In this document: positions 47,157 to 60,701 of the stretch, piece after piece
Layout: the number at the start of each line of letters is the position of its first letter
Numbering within the stretch: the first letter of the stretch is position 1
NCBI GenBank assembly: GCA_013368445.1
Contig: JAACJO010000049.1
Coordinates: 39,748-103,747 of the forward strand
Origin: Leucocoprinus leucothites
Taxonomy: Eukaryota > Basidiomycota > Agaricomycetes > Agaricales > Agaricaceae
DNA: 64,000 nt
Reading direction: 5' to 3'
Notes under the pieces: model-generated
Told to the model about the DNA's origin: nothing
Databases searched by the model: none
The model's input: the letters and a program-made list of their open reading frames with translations, nothing else
Made by a program: the position numbers and the translations under genes

Positions 47157-48707
47157 TCAACGCCGCACTGATTTCTTAGGAAGGAAAACTTCATCTAGCC
47201 ATTCGTAATGAGCCTGTACAGATGAAGAGTCCTTAAAGAGAGTCTGCAGATCTGACCAACCATTCGGACCCCCTTTCAACAAGCCTTCGCGATACACAGT
47301 GGGCTTATCCCAGTCTCTCCAATATCCCCCACTCAGGACTTCGTTCATTGCGGCCGTGGAGTGAAGTCTGTAGCTCCTGACTTTGTTCGCTTCTTTATCA
47401 GTGCACTTGCGACCGATCACTTCTTCAAAGAATCCACGAATGATTTCTGTCTGGACAGGGCTTTCGGTATGTGGTGTGCGGGTCGAGAGCGCCGAATGAA
47501 GGCGCTTATTATGCATGACAGAAATTCGCTTCTCTTCAATAAGGCTGTATGGGCGACGATGTTCGTCTTGCGAGGTATGGAAAAACGCAGGAATGCGAGC
47601 TGACTCGACGGCTCGAACGTAAGATGGGAGTTTGGCGATATATGGCCCAGCATCCACAAAGGATTCCATCCCAAACGAGTAGCTACAGCAATCAAGGGTG
47701 ATGAGGTCACCGCGGATAGTCTTGAAGTATATCCAGTAGTGATTATTGGGGTCAGTCAGAGTGTGTCGGGCGTCGTTCTTTGGATCGTAGTATGACCACA
47801 CTTGGACACAGTTACGCCGGCTCTGGATCCTGCCTTTGCAGATACCAAGATCAGAGATGGGGCTTTGTCCGTACTCGAGGCGAAAGCATGGCTTGGGCCC
47901 AGTCTTTGTATCGACTAAGTCTGCATAATCTGAGGAGTAGACCTCGGCAAGTAGGGTCATACAGATTGCGGTCGTCATCTCTGGGATCGTGATCTCGCGA
48001 AGTGTCTGATAATAGATTTTGAAGATATCAATGAATTTTACGTCATGTTGATTCCATTGAACAAGGCCTAATGGCGTGTCCATCCCTTTGTGATCATCCC
48101 CGAGGACAACAGTATGTTTGAGGACCTGGGAGGAACGGGAAGCTTTGCGAACCTTTGGAATCGGAGAGTCAAGGATCTTGCGAGAATGTGCTGGATGGTA
48201 GAAGTCTTTTGGATTGGTGACCCTTCGCAGGTAGTCAAAGAGGAACGCGATGAATGGGTAGAAGTGCTTCAAATTGATCTGGTGACTTTGTGCTAGTAAA
48301 CGTTAATCATAGAACATTCAAGTTTTGCATAAATTCTCACCACAAGATTTCTTGTGGCCCTTCCAAGCTTCCTTTTGGCATGCAGCTGAACAATAGATCG
48401 CCTATCATAGTTTTGACGATGCGGGTTAGCTAAAAGTTATATAGTCGAATTTCCGAGTGAACATACAGAGGCACAGGAATTACACACGCGCAATCTTTCA
48501 GTGGCACCACACACCTGGCATTTATCCAATTGCTGCAAAGGAACGGATATTTGACGGGGTTTGCGCTCTGGCATGACAAGACGCTCTACGTGCGAGCCTG
48601 CAAGTCGGCATTTCAGTAAAGGCACGAAACGGCTAAAAGAACCACTTACGACCGCTGAAGAAATCGTCATTGACACATACACCTGCAGGGAAAGATTTTG
48701 AGGACAT
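47157..48707 (-). CDS. MYND zinc-finger protein, copy 1
   Basis: Four exons, 48650-48707, 48467-48597, 48341-48401 and 47157-48292, joined by 48-65-bp GT...AG introns, total 1386 bp: 461 residues plus stop. The MYND finger has C46-x2-C49-x8-C58-x2-C61-x5-C67-x3-C71-x7-H79-x3-C83, the classical spacing, and the second and third introns fall at its boundaries. The remaining about 375 residues (NLKHFYPFIAFLFDYLRR ... CFRLEYGQSPISDLGICKGR ... LDCCSYSFGMESFVDAG) form a domain shared with the next gene, function unknown. MYND fingers mediate protein contacts. The start chosen keeps frame through all junctions. Head-to-tail paralogue of 49497-51190. Confidence 0.85.
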
Positions 48708-49496
48708 TGTTCCAGTTTAAGGTGCGTTTGCCTCATGGCATACAGCGAAGAATCAAGAACAAAAGCAAGATTCCTTCGGAAGCTGAATTTCAAATCGATG
48801 CTTTCAAACTCCGTTCAACAGCATAAATAAATCCAGAGATTCCACAATTTTGCTGGGCTTCCAGCCAAAGCTCAAGAAAGCTAGAAAAACTCAACTGACT
48901 TCTACGTAGTAATAGGGATTTGCCAAGCTCGACTACGTATGCCCAGTCCTCTTTCATTCACATCGTTCGGCCACAGTTATGCTACTTGGGAGCAACCCCA
49001 CAAATCGTAACATCACACTTAGCTCCGCCTGGGAGGACGACTCCACAGCTAGATCTAGACCTATGCATAGCTATGGCTACGTTCGGTGGCTGTTAGAAGC
49101 TGTGGAGCCTGTGAGGTACATCAAATAAAAAGGCTTAACTGGGCGTCAGAAGCCTCAAATTAATGGACCACAATGAGTTACTAGAGATAAGAGCCGCTGT
49201 CCAGGGTTTCCTCACCTAGACTTCTGGGAAAAGTGTTCTGAGAATCATCGGGAGAGGATACACTGCCGCGATAGATTGCACACGTTGCTAGACAAATGCT
49301 AATGTCACTCGCCTACACATCTTATTTGTCATATATATCCAGTAGCTCTGTTGACCATACAGACTTTGCAAATACATCGTGGTTATCCAAAGATACAATA
49401 CTAGGCTCAGCTCGAGAATAAAAAATACAAGTACAACCCAACGATACACACATACAAGCTGGACCACAAAATTCACATAAGGAAAATCTGGTCAAT
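48708..49496. other. Intergenic region between the MYND paralogues
   Basis: No open frame of note. It should contain the promoter of copy 1 and the 3' flank of copy 2. No element recognised. Confidence 0.5.
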
Positions 49497-51190
49497 TTAT
49501 ACCAAGTACCTCGCCGAAAAGCCCATCAGACCATTCAACTTGGCATTGCAGTCCGGATCCGCCTTAGACCCTTTCATGAAAACGCCCTCCTTTGGATTTC
49601 TAGGATCGAAGCAATCGTCCCTACTATGAGTCGTCGGCTTCTCCCAATTTTTCCAGTGCTTCCCCGTCAGAACCTGGCCAAGCAGCATGGCACCGAACGA
49701 CCTGTAGTCCCTGACCCGGTCCTCCTGGTCCACCGTCGAGGGCTTCCCTTGAACCTTGGTCATAAATTCGTGAATGATTGCGTGCTGTGCTTTATCCCGT
49801 CCTCCGAACAGTTCCCAGCTGAGTGCACCGTACAGTGTAGTATCATGCATGACGGAAAATCGCTCCGTCTCAATGAGCGAATGAGAGTTCGGGCACTCCT
49901 CAGGGTGGCGGGGTGCGTAAAAGTACGCAGGTGTACGAGCGCTACCGTAATCCCTGAAAATGGACGAGAGGTTCCTGAGGCAAGTTGACGCATCAACACA
50001 ACCTTCCATGCCGTAAGGAAAGGTACAACAGTCCAAGACGAGCTCTTCTCCCTTGATCGTACGGAAATAGAGCCAAAAGTGATTATCGGGGTCTAGCACA
50101 GTCGTTCGCGAGCTGGATTTCGGGTTATAGTAAGTCCATGTCTGCACACCGTTGGCCTTCCCTTGAATGCGCCCCCTGCAGATACCGAAGTCACTGACAG
50201 GACTGTGTCCATACTCCAGGCGAAAACATTCGCGGGGCTCCCATGTCGGGTTTCCCGAACTATCAAAACTTTTCGCCATATGCGCTGAATAAACTTCCGA
50301 CAGAAGTAAGAGAGACACGGCGACTGTGACCTCAAGGATGTGATTCTCCCGAATGACGTGCAAGAACATCTGCATCCCCGCCATCGTCGAGTGTCCTTTC
50401 CACCACGATGACAATTTATGTGGATTGGGTAAATCCGATATCTGAAGGTTGTGTTTCTCGCCGAGAACGACAGTATGATGGATCTTGTTCTCGGACGATG
50501 TAGCTCTTCGAGAGCCAGGTGCCGGCGCCCTCAGAAGCCTATGTGTAAGAGCAGGGTGTAGAACGGAATCCGGATCGCTAGGGCCCATTCGGCGTCCAAG
50601 TTTCTGAAACATTGAATCAACGAAAGGGTTGGGGTGTGAGGAGGGATTACGTTCTTGAGTGGGCGTCAGTCGCCTCAGAGAGTCGAACATATACGCAATA
50701 AAGGGATAAAATGTTTTCAGGTTTATTTGTTGCGTCTGTGCTGATATGTTGGTTTGAGCACATGCATTGGGTGCGGGGTCCAATGTGACTCACAGCAGAA
50801 TGGTTTGTGGACTCTCCAATCAAACTTCTGACACTCTCTTGAGCAGTAAATGGCCTAGACCCATAGGTTCTGTCAGAGTCAAAAGGTGGCGAACACAGAT
50901 GTACTCACCGAAGCACACGAATTACACAAGCGAAGATTGCTTGTGTTGAGACAAACTTTACATTTGTCAAGCTTCTGCAAAGGAACCGATATTTCTCTAC
51001 CAATGCCAGTGGGACGTGGTAGCTCATCGAAGTCGACTTCAGCTCTGCTCATCCTTTCGAAAACGTCGTATAGCTTCGTCGGATCGGCGGTGGGAATTGC
51101 ATCACACCCACGCACCATGCGTTGGTACGATTCACTCCATCCCTCTTCGTCCCCACTCCAGGGAAGCGAGGGAATAGCGTTGGTGTTCAT
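49497..51190 (-). CDS. MYND zinc-finger protein, copy 2
   Basis: Three exons, 50909-51190, 50794-50854 and 49497-50740, with 53-54-bp introns, total 1587 bp: 528 residues plus stop. The start at 51190 has a near-perfect context (CCGCCACCATGA). The MYND finger C77, C80, C89, C92, C98, C102, H110, C114 has the same spacing as copy 1 and intron positions are identical. The C-terminal domain matches copy 1 block by block (INLKTFYPFIAYMFDSLRRL, CFRLEYGHSPVSDFGICRGR, LDCCTFPYGMEGCVDAS). This copy has a longer N-terminus (about 75 residues, helical) and an extra insertion after the finger. The pair is a clear tandem duplication, old enough to have diverged. Confidence 0.9.
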
Positions 51191-51747
51191 GGTGGCGGAC
51201 AGAAACAATGGTAATTCCAACAAGGCTGAGCTGCCATCAGTACTTATCGCATCGTTGGTCACGCGATTGGTACTTCGAAATGATCTGATCTTCAAGGTCA
51301 CGCCTTTACCGTCTTTGTATTTCCGTTTTTAATTTTGCACTGGTCCGGGATATCCATGATAGGGTGCAGCTGTTCAAATTCTGGATATCTCGTGGTAGAG
51401 AGGCTGACCAATGGATGTCTGATATCACAGGACTCGAAGTGAATGCGTGGACCCACACCGAGGTGCTGCCAGGGAATGGATCAACGGGTCCAACTAACAT
51501 CCCCCTGATCCGAACGCCCTTCGAATAAAATTAAGATGAAACGATGCTTTGACGATATATCATGACTGCATGACTGTTGTACATCCAGTAATAAGGTAAC
51601 TAGTTTTCGTAGTCCTACATAGCTGGGTCAATGAATGGTGATACAACGTGATAGAGCGATGTCCAAAAGTCAAATGTATGTGTCTAGATAGCTTTTAAAA
51701 TAGCTTAATCGTTTAAGGGGGAGAAATTGTCCGTCGTGAGCAAACAT
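51191..51747. other. Intergenic region, no gene seen
   Basis: Promoter side of MYND copy 2 and 3' flank of the P450 gene. No recognisable feature. Confidence 0.5.
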
Positions 51748-54332
51748 TTAATGGCTATGAATTTCAGCCTTGTGGAACTTGACCCATAAACCGCCCTGAA
51801 AGTACGATCGTCAGTGCACTGTAGTGTTCGTTGAATACCAAACCACTAACCTTGATAAATAGGGTCAGCGCCGCACTGGGCCAGACCTTTTCAAACCTCT
51901 GCCTTCCCTTTCGTCCTTCTTCCCTCCACTCCCGGGGAGGTAGAGATCCCTCAGGCTGGCAATCCAGTGCTAGCTCAAACCTATCGAACCGTTGCAATAA
52001 GCGTACAAGGAAGAACGTCATCTCGTTATAAGCGTAATTTTTCCCGATGCACTAAGTTCAGTCAGGTTAAATATTAATATTATCAAGTGTGGAACGTACG
52101 ATTCGTGGTCCATGACTGAACGGCAAAAACATGCCGAAATTTGCATTACACTTTGATTTCGTCTCGCTCTCTAACCATCTCTCTGGCCTAAACTCGTCTG
52201 CATCCTCGCCCCACAATGCTTTATTTCTCTGAGTCAATAGGGGAAGGAATGTCACAATCGTGTTGCCTGGCATCAACAGAGGCTGGTTTTTTGACTGATC
52301 TTGTAGCTGAGAGTCGGGGAAAGTGCGATCGGAGGGGGGAAATAGGCAGGGCATAGAGCGGGATTCGCGGACGTTGAGTGGAACGGGTGGGAAAACACGA
52401 AGAGTCTCATCGATTACCGCTCGGACTGGAAAGGGCTTAAGAAGACACCGCAGGATAGAAAATGAGGGACTCACTGTATTTCAGCCGATGAATTTGGTCA
52501 AATGTCGGCATGGTATGTGATCCGCAGTGTTCTAGGACCTCATTTCGCATTTTGGTAGCGATTTCGGGATGCATAGCCATCATGTACGTGATAAAGGTTA
52601 ACACGCACGCAGTCTGAAAAGCAGGCGCTCCGTCAAATTTTCAGGGGTTAATTCGGCTCGTCAATAGTACTTACCGTATCTCGTGATGCAAGGAGCATGC
52701 TCAACAGTTGATCGCGTATAATGATAGGATCTTAACGAAAAGGTAAGTCTCAATTAAACGCCCATCTGAGTATAGTTCACTCACTCTCCGTTGAGTCCGC
52801 TAAATGCTGCAAAAAGGTTTTGTCCGCAACCGGACTATGGCCCGATTCACCGCTACCATTCGCACTAAACCTTCTTTTCTCCTCTAATGCCTTTTTCACG
52901 AGCGGATCGAGCCATTCACTAATGACCTCCGCATGCGGACGATTCCGATCTCCAAATAACTCCAACAAGGGCCAAAGGTAACCAATACGGGCCCGTTTAG
53001 TGACATTCATCTGGGCCTCATCAAAGGCATTAGCAAAGTCTCCCCACGTGTCTTGCGTTGCTGAGCCTTTCGGTCCCATTGGTGTTTTATATGGTTCTGG
53101 AAGAGAGGCTGATAACGTGTCGAGATTTTCACCAAAGAGGAATTCGGATGCTGCATCCAAGGCAAAACGAGAAAAAAGGTCCTGAGCTTCACACGGTTGG
53201 TCATGGGCGGCTGTGTGGTCGAGGTGGGAAAGGGTTTTGGATGTGTAGTGTTCAAAGATCTCGAAATCCGTGAAGCGGTCGCGGGCAAAGAATGGCCGTG
53301 CAGTGTTGCGGTGCTGAAAGGAAATGTTTAGAATGGAGGTGGAGATCAAATTATAGGTTCCTGTGGAGACTTACCATTTTCCAAATCTACAGGTGGAAGA
53401 ACGAAGGAGTGAGCTAATTCCATCCATTAACGGAGGAGGCTGTACAATCAACCAGATCCAAGGGCAAATCGAACTCACGTCATCATCTCGATTGAAGATC
53501 CCTTCTCCCAGAAGCGTTTCCCTAAACCCAACAGCCTCCGTCAAAATCTCCCCTCGGAGATACCAATCATAGCACTAGTCACACACATGCGTTCTTTTTG
53601 AGCCCTTCCCCTCCAAAAGTGCTTGAAACCCGTTGAAAGGACGAAATTGATATGTTCTTGATCCATCGTGATGATCTACAAACAAAACCATCACATTAGT
53701 CACAATGTTTCTGAGGTGTAGGGATATACATGGTCGAATCGGGCCTCAGGTGACGAGACGCATGGCATGAGAAGGAAATGGATGTTAAAACCGTACACCG
53801 AGTGCGAAGCTTGATTCCAACAATCTCGTAGCCTTGAGCACTGGAGGGCTGGACTCGTGACGCGCGACCATGTGTCAACTCGTCTGATGGCTACCCAACG
53901 GGCGCCCTACACTACACACATGTAACTGGGGAGAAAGAAACCCACATTATCACCCCATAGAATTCGTAAATTGAGTGTTGTACACTGGTACTCTTCAAAG
54001 AGCTGAAGGTATACATCAAGCACGTAGCTCGTTTTGAAGGAGCCCATCATTTTTAATAGAATGTCAATGTTGCCAGGCCATTTGCCGACGACACAAGGTA
54101 CAGGTCTAGCGCCCAGTTGCTCAGCCAGTCGCCGTTGTTTGGATGACGCATAGGCGCCTTTCGAGATGGCCCAGCCAAGAATGAAAATTAGGTATAGCAG
54201 TGGAGTCAAACGCCCAGGGCGAATAGCGCAAAGTCGAAGGACGAGACTGAGGACGACTGGAGGGATGATGAGTGCAGAAAAAAGGTCCATGAAGAGCCTG
54301 GCCCTGAAGTTGGATGGCTGGGGCGAAAGCAT
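51748..54332 (-). CDS. Cytochrome P450, CYP63-like
   Basis: Ten exons: 53946-54332, 53587-53675, 53479-53521, 53375-53386, 52785-53313, 52675-52730, 52475-52613, 52100-52425, 51851-52051, 51748-51795. They sum to 1830 bp, 609 residues plus stop, in frame throughout. An N-terminal membrane anchor (LIIPPVVLSLVLRL, TPLLYLIFILGWAI) suggests the endoplasmic reticulum. Seen motifs: C-helix IWKMHRNTARPFF, I-helix LLASRDTT, K-helix ETLR (ExxR), FRPERW and the haem loop FSHGPRICIG with the Cys ligand. The C-terminal GGLWVKF block and overall length fit basidiomycete CYP63-type enzymes, which oxidise alkanes, fatty acids and aromatics. One exon is only 12 bp and the first intron is 270 bp; the other eight are 48-92 bp. 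Substrate unknown. Confidence 0.9.
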
Positions 54333-57300
54333 AGCGAACAGCGCAGGGAAACACGGGGAGAAAGAAGAGAGGGGTAGAAAGACGGCTGAAGGAGTACGTG
54401 AGTTAGGTGGATTCTCAAGGGCCTTATGTAGGAAGTATGAGCCGAGTAATAGTGGGTGTTGCAACGGGAAGAATTGTCAGGCGGCTGTACGTTTGGAGCA
54501 TGATGTTCCCCATCGAATGAATATCCTGTATGATCTTGGTCGTTGGTCATTATTCCATCAGCGAATCACTGGCCAAGTCGCGAAGTTTGGGACTGTGAGA
54601 ATTTACACCAAGCGAGTACAAACAACGGTCGTTAGATAAAACCGACATTATTAAACACTCTCCTTCCGCCGTGTTGGTCCAGACGCCTCCAAATCTATCA
54701 ATTGCCTGATGTCGGTCCTCTTTTGGTATCCCCGTATCTCCGTCCGGCCTCAGTCTTGCAAAGTCCGGACGAGACGCTTTCCCGACTCAAGACATTGGCT
54801 GGGGTTTGTGTGAACCCGATTTCAGTCTCTCATCCGGCTCCGGGTTTCTTGGTGCTCTCATGTGCGGAGAAAGCAGCGTTCAATTCTTGAAGTAATCCAA
54901 CTACTCCGGAACTCTGTAGTCGGCAACGTTTCGTACAGGCCGCTGGAAGTGTTATCTCACGTTGAGGGTAGCTCAAAAATACCCTAGCGCTGATGAAGCG
55001 AGCACGTGTCGAAGATTCACTCTACGTCAATCGCCGATTCTCTCAGTGAAGCCAGTCCTTCAGACTTGTTTGGAACACTCTCTTCGCTTCTGTGGTCCCT
55101 CTCGGGCCTAGAAAAGCATTTATGTAGCCCCAGGGCCGATGAATACCGGCTACAACTTTATTTGCGACTATCAAGTCCTAGTTCAATGCATTACTTAACC
55201 CTCGTCACCATACACTGCTCCCGGAGCACTCTTTAACATCAGGCTGCACTGTGGTCAGAAAAACTTGTGGATCAGAATGATTGTGTGCCGCGGGCGGTCA
55301 TTGTCAATCTCCATCGCACCTCGTGCAGTCCACGATCACTTGGACAGGCAGTTGAGAGCGCCGTAGCTTCGATTCAGAAACCGGCTTCTATTTCTCCAGT
55401 GGTGCTGAACAACTGATACTAGATAACGCCGCCAGATTTCCAGTAGATTTCTATCAGAGGAGAGGAGCACATCTTAGTCCCTGGGATCAGACCATCTCCA
55501 CTCTTAATGCCTTCGACCCACTGTGCTAAGTTGTCCTGATGAGTGCGTGCATTATGAATGGGTCCTTGTTATTACAGATGGGCCAGTTTGCTTTGCCAAG
55601 ATCTTATCCTCTCGCACGCCTATGGTACTCCTTGGTGACTCAGAGCAAATATCACTTTCGGTGTGACTATCCTGAGAGTTGTGGCGCTGACAGGTCTGAG
55701 CCTTTTCTCTCGTAGCCATCATTAAACTTTCTCGCACACTCGGATGTCAGATAACGGACGAGCGCTCTTGCTCGAGGAGATTGAACGCGCCTTTTGCAAT
55801 AGTTTCGTGAGCAATTTGCCGTTACTGTAAACACCTACAGTGGCTGCGCGCAATATCTCTCCGGTTTCGTCCCTCAAGGCCTCAAGTTTGGACCAAGGTC
55901 TTGAACAGAGGCATTGGCTCGGTTGGCAGCCTCATTTTTTTCCCGCTCTCAGTGTCAATCATCCCCAGGTTCCGATTCGGTTCCATCCCGCTTCGATCGC
56001 GTGACCAGATATTTTTGGTGGTAACCGGCGTCTCTAACAGATGTTTGTGTCTACTTTCGATAGATGGACGAAGGATTCCGAAATGTAATAGATGCAATTG
56101 CCGGTCGCTGGATCCATACCTCCGCTAGCATGATGCCTGCAGCCCACCTACATATCATCAAGTTCATCCATTTCCCCCTGAGGTACCCAGATATTTTCTC
56201 GCTACGCAGTGATGGCAAGCACGGCTGCTTGGCCCGGCGCTGTGAGGTTATGGTGTTTCGAAAACTCACGATTCCCTCGCTTGACACACGAAAACCTCAT
56301 GCATCCATCAGACGGCATAAAGCGGAGGACCACCGCCCAGACTTCGGGCCAAAATGGTATACCTACAAGCAACCATGTCAAATGAAGCTCATGGGAAGCA
56401 GGAAGAGAATTCAGTCTCTGCCATAATGAAATGCGGACCTTGTCAAGTACCGATGTTGTGCTGAACTTCGTTTGACCCATTTGGACACGGATGCTGAGAT
56501 ATTCGTGGCCAGATGATTAGAAAGCACCTGGTGATTCTGTGACTGTGGGGTCAATATCATGTCGCTTATGAGTGGAACGATAGGCACAGTTTCCTGACTA
56601 TCGTCACTGTACGGTGTAAGTGTGAGCTAAATTTCAATCAAATATCGCTGATATCGGTTCTGAACGCTGGTAAGGGGGCTGACACCGACGGGATCACGAT
56701 GTACATTGTTAATCAACTTGAATGCAAGAGACTCCCTAGACCACGCACCCGCTCACGGGGTAATGCTCCAATACATCATTCCGTCTTTCGAAAAACTTCA
56801 TACCATCTCTAACGCCATGCGCTAGGGCATCGCTGCTCCATGCGAGACGATTGTAGATCTTGACGACGATAGGAATGGCAATCTCCGGCGGATCTTTGAC
56901 CTCAGAACAGCCCATTAAATTTCTTTGCAGTGCGAGAACCTATACACATTGTAGATGTACTACGCCAGCAAATTTACTGTCCATTTCTCTCCTTTGAAAC
57001 AGCCCCGACCCCTTTGCTCTATCTTAGGCTTTATTTCCCTATATTTTCAACTCCGCGTTTCATATCAAAGCTCTGCTTGATTTTCTTCTCAGTTGGATTC
57101 TTTTTTTCTTCACCTCAACTCACTGGGCGTTCACTGTTTATGTAGAGGGCTATAACCAGTAACGGCTGCTGAATTTAGTCATGCCTTTGTTTTCCTTCAT
57201 CCATATAGGAGGTTATAATTCTTCACCAGTCTCGGAGTTTATGTTCCGATTACCAACTGATGAGCCTTCCTATTATTTTTCCTCTTCTGTCTTAGTAATG

Positions 57301-58754
57301 TGGACAGTCACCAGTAGCTCGACAATGAACCCAGCTTCTGGGAATTAACTGGGGACTTGACTTCAATGCAGTTAACGATAACCTACCTCTGAGGTGAGGT
57401 GTAATAGCGTACCACTAAGAAGATGAGTACCATGAGTATTAGCAGTATGCCATACGGGAGAACTTGTGAGGTGTTGTCTCAAGAAACACTGCATAGCCAG
57501 GCTAGCAAAACTAACGAGGAGCATTGGACGATAGTTTCAGGGCTATTGACTGGGAACGTATGCCACAAATGTTATGGAAATCGTCCAGTGAGGCAATTTC
57601 ACTTTAGAAGAAGTTGGAATCCACTAAACACTAACAATAAAATACAAATTGAAGTGCTCATGGGAGCTTAACAGGTCCTACGGGTTTTTCAATGATGGTT
57701 GGCGACTTGGCTAGTCCATAGAGCAGAGAGTGTAGGGCCCGGGACTGACTGAAGGTGATGAGTTATGAGGTTACAAAAATGCGTCCTTAATCGGAATATC
57801 ACCCGCATTAGAAAACGAGCTCGTGGTGGTGGTGACATGAGATGGAAAAGGTGTCACTATAAAATTAGGCAGCGCCCCTGGATGCATTACTGGCCGAAAG
57901 CATGACATCCAGTTCTGAGATTTCAGGGTCCGTCTTTGACGTTCTCAGTGGCGTTCTGGTAATTATGGTCATTCGTTCAATGGTATGGCGTCGAGTGTGG
58001 TGTTGGCTGGAGCCGCAAGCGTTGATTCGGAAAACACTGTCTGCCATGTATTACACCCATTTTTTCCGGCTTGCACTCCTAAGAAGACCGAAGGACAGTC
58101 CATGAAGGCAAACGAGGACTAGCTGTGGTTGCCTAATGCTCTGCATGACTATTTCATGTTCAGTTTTATACATGGTTTGAAAGGTCAATCCAAGTTTCGA
58201 ATCTTGCTTAGTCCTTTCCGCTATGTTTCCATCGGGATCGAAATTTATTTTGAAGCCAGCTCTATAATTAGAATTATCAAACTTTTTTTTTAGGTTTCGT
58301 ACCTATTTGCAAATATTGTCTCCTTCTGGTTTCAATTGTCCCTATTTCTTCCTCCTAGCTTGTAAGGATTTTACCTTACCGGCCATCGCCTCGTGCCCAC
58401 AAGAGAGGAGGGATCATAGACAATTCATGGACTTCCAATGTAATGTAAGCGGAATCCACACCTCAAACATATTTGAAATCACGAGCCTGTCGCAGTACCT
58501 CTTATCCTCAAGAAAAAGCATAAACTTTTGCCCTGAAAGCGGCTCTGGTGACGGCCATCATAGACTATAAATGGCAGGGGTTAGAAGCCAGCAGGGTCGA
58601 CATGGAGCTACTAAAAGTACTGTCAAGGGCAATGCCACTAAAAACGGCTCGCGGCCACTGGTACCCGTTTTAGATTACTATAAATGTACAGGAAAGATTC
58701 CAGAGGCATTCTGGCTCCCTTGGTCCTCGCCTTCCTCTCTCTGGCACACTTGCG
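54333..58754. other. 4.4-kb gap without a supported gene
   Basis: Short frames on both strands and no multi-exon model I could build. One coding-like minus frame, 56736-56915 (59 residues, with PPEIAIPIVVKIYNRLAWSS), may be a relic exon; its family is unknown. Composition is host-like (CG present), so this is not obviously transposon DNA. Confidence 0.45.
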
Positions 58755-60701
58755 ATGCGACCCTCTGCTGTACTTTTCGCGATTTTAGCGCTTAGGTGCT
58801 ATGCCCAAGACAGAACAACAGAGACAGGTGAAGGCTCGATTGCAGGTAGCGAATTTATATGTAATGTCACTTACCACGACAATTGACCACATGAGGACAG
58901 ATCCTCAGATCGAGTGCTCTCCGTACAACTATCCTCCTGTGGCGTCTCAATCGGCGGCCTTTCCAACAATATGGCAACCTGCAAGTATTCTACCAGGCGA
59001 CAGTGCTGCACAAAACCTTTGGAACACTATTGCGCCCTCCGTTCCGGGAATTTCCCCAAAGGCACCACAATATTGCTCATCTACTGCATAGCACTCTCTA
59101 ATACACCATGAGCAGCCAACCCAGGGACCACGAATTCCACTGGTTTTCAGTACAGCCCCTCTGACCCGGATTGTTGGTGGTCATATAAACAATGTGTTAC
59201 TCCGAAGCTCTCTGGATTATCGCCGGACATTTCAAATGTTCCTGAGGTAAGTTTCCAGTGTTGCGCTCAATTACAATCGCCCAACCACATATTCCTGATC
59301 CGATAGCCATATACCACGGGGTATGGCTTCGACGATGGCCCGAATTGCTCCCACAACGCTTTCTACGACTACCTTGCAAGCAAGAATCAGAAAGCCAGTC
59401 AGTCTTAGCCTGTGTTCCCATCTCCTTATCTCACCAATCATTTGTCAGCAATGTATTATATTGGAAGTAACGTCATGGACTGGCCATTGGAAGCTCAGAG
59501 GGGTCTCGCGGATGGTAAGTGATACATTTTATCAGGTGAACCATCCACTCAAATTCCTTCAGGGCATGAAATCTGCGTTCGTGAGTCTCAATTCTCCCGT
59601 ACGATAACAAGGCAATCTCATCCCTCACCTCACAATAGACACATGGTCTCACCGATATAGTAAGTTAAGGAATAATACGCTTCCGCCGAACAGCATTTTG
59701 ATTATACCATCTTTAGTGACGTCGTTCTCCAGTCCAGATGCATTTGCAGAACTCTATTATAGTATGTATTATCTCCTATATAAAGAATCAGTGATTCATA
59801 ATACCATCAATCGCAGCGGCAGGGACCCCTCTTGTAGTTCACAATTGCACGCTAACATAGTATTTAGATGCAAGCCATTAAACTTGTGGTTGGTGTGACA
59901 CCAACATGTTGGCGGGTAGTTATCGCTCGACTGTCTACCATCATGAACAATTTAAGCTAACGGACAATAATCCCAGCCACCATTCGGTGACGTTGATGAT
60001 CGGATCCGCGCCATTGCCAGAGGTCTTGGTCTTCAGACCATCATCTGGGACTACGACTCAAATGATTGGAGGAACGGCATGGGGGGCATAACTAAAACAC
60101 AAGTCGATTCCAATTACGAAACTTTTATTAACATGGCTACGGACGGGACATTTTCAACTGTAAGTTCCAATTGGATTTCGTGGCTTTAAATATTCACTTG
60201 ATTTCCGGATACTTACGTGCTTCTGGAACATAAGCATGGCGGCATTATGTTGACCCACGAACTCAATAATTTCACAATGTCGGAAGCAGTGGAATTTTAT
60301 GATAAGTTACAGGGTGCATTCAAGGTGAACTAAACAGAATGTTTGCTAATCTAAGCTCGTCAGACTAATACAAACACTCATAGTATATAGTTCCCGTTGG
60401 CGTGGCCTATAACAAAACACAACCCTACGTCGAGAAAAACTATACACAACCGACATTCGAACAATGTAGGTGGATATCGGCTGTGATGGACTGTGAGCTT
60501 ACTATCCATCTTAACCCTCCAGATATCAAGGGCGCAGCAGCAGCCCCAGGCAATGGTAATATAGGATCGTCGGGGACGGGAGGCGCTGCAGGCTCAGGAT
60601 CCACAGCATCCCAAAAGAACGGTGATACTGCCAGAGCGCTATCTTGGACTTACGCGGGCAAACTCCTTGCTGTGACTACGGCCTGGACTCTTCTTTTCTA
60701 G
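58755..60701 (+). CDS. Chitin deacetylase (polysaccharide deacetylase, CE4), GPI-anchored
   Basis: About 13 exons: 58755-58827, 58901-59061, 59151-59246, 59307-59397, 59449-59514, 59563-59580, 59639-59659, 59717-59790, 59868-59915, 59977-60159, 60235-60324, 60384-60465, 60523-60701 (393 residues). A signal peptide ([17 protein letters not shown]) is followed by CE4 motifs: GFDDGPN (motif 1, metal and base Asp), HTWSHR (motif 2 His ligands), [12 protein letters not shown] (motif 3), DYDSNDW (motif 4) and MLTHELN (motif 5). A Gly/Ser/Ala-rich tail and hydrophobic end ([12 protein letters not shown]) look like a GPI-anchor signal. It would convert wall chitin to chitosan at the cell surface. Two junctions are odd: exon 2/3 needs a GC...AG intron, and exon 8 must use a weaker donor, adding about ten residues, to keep frame. 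Confidence 0.8.
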
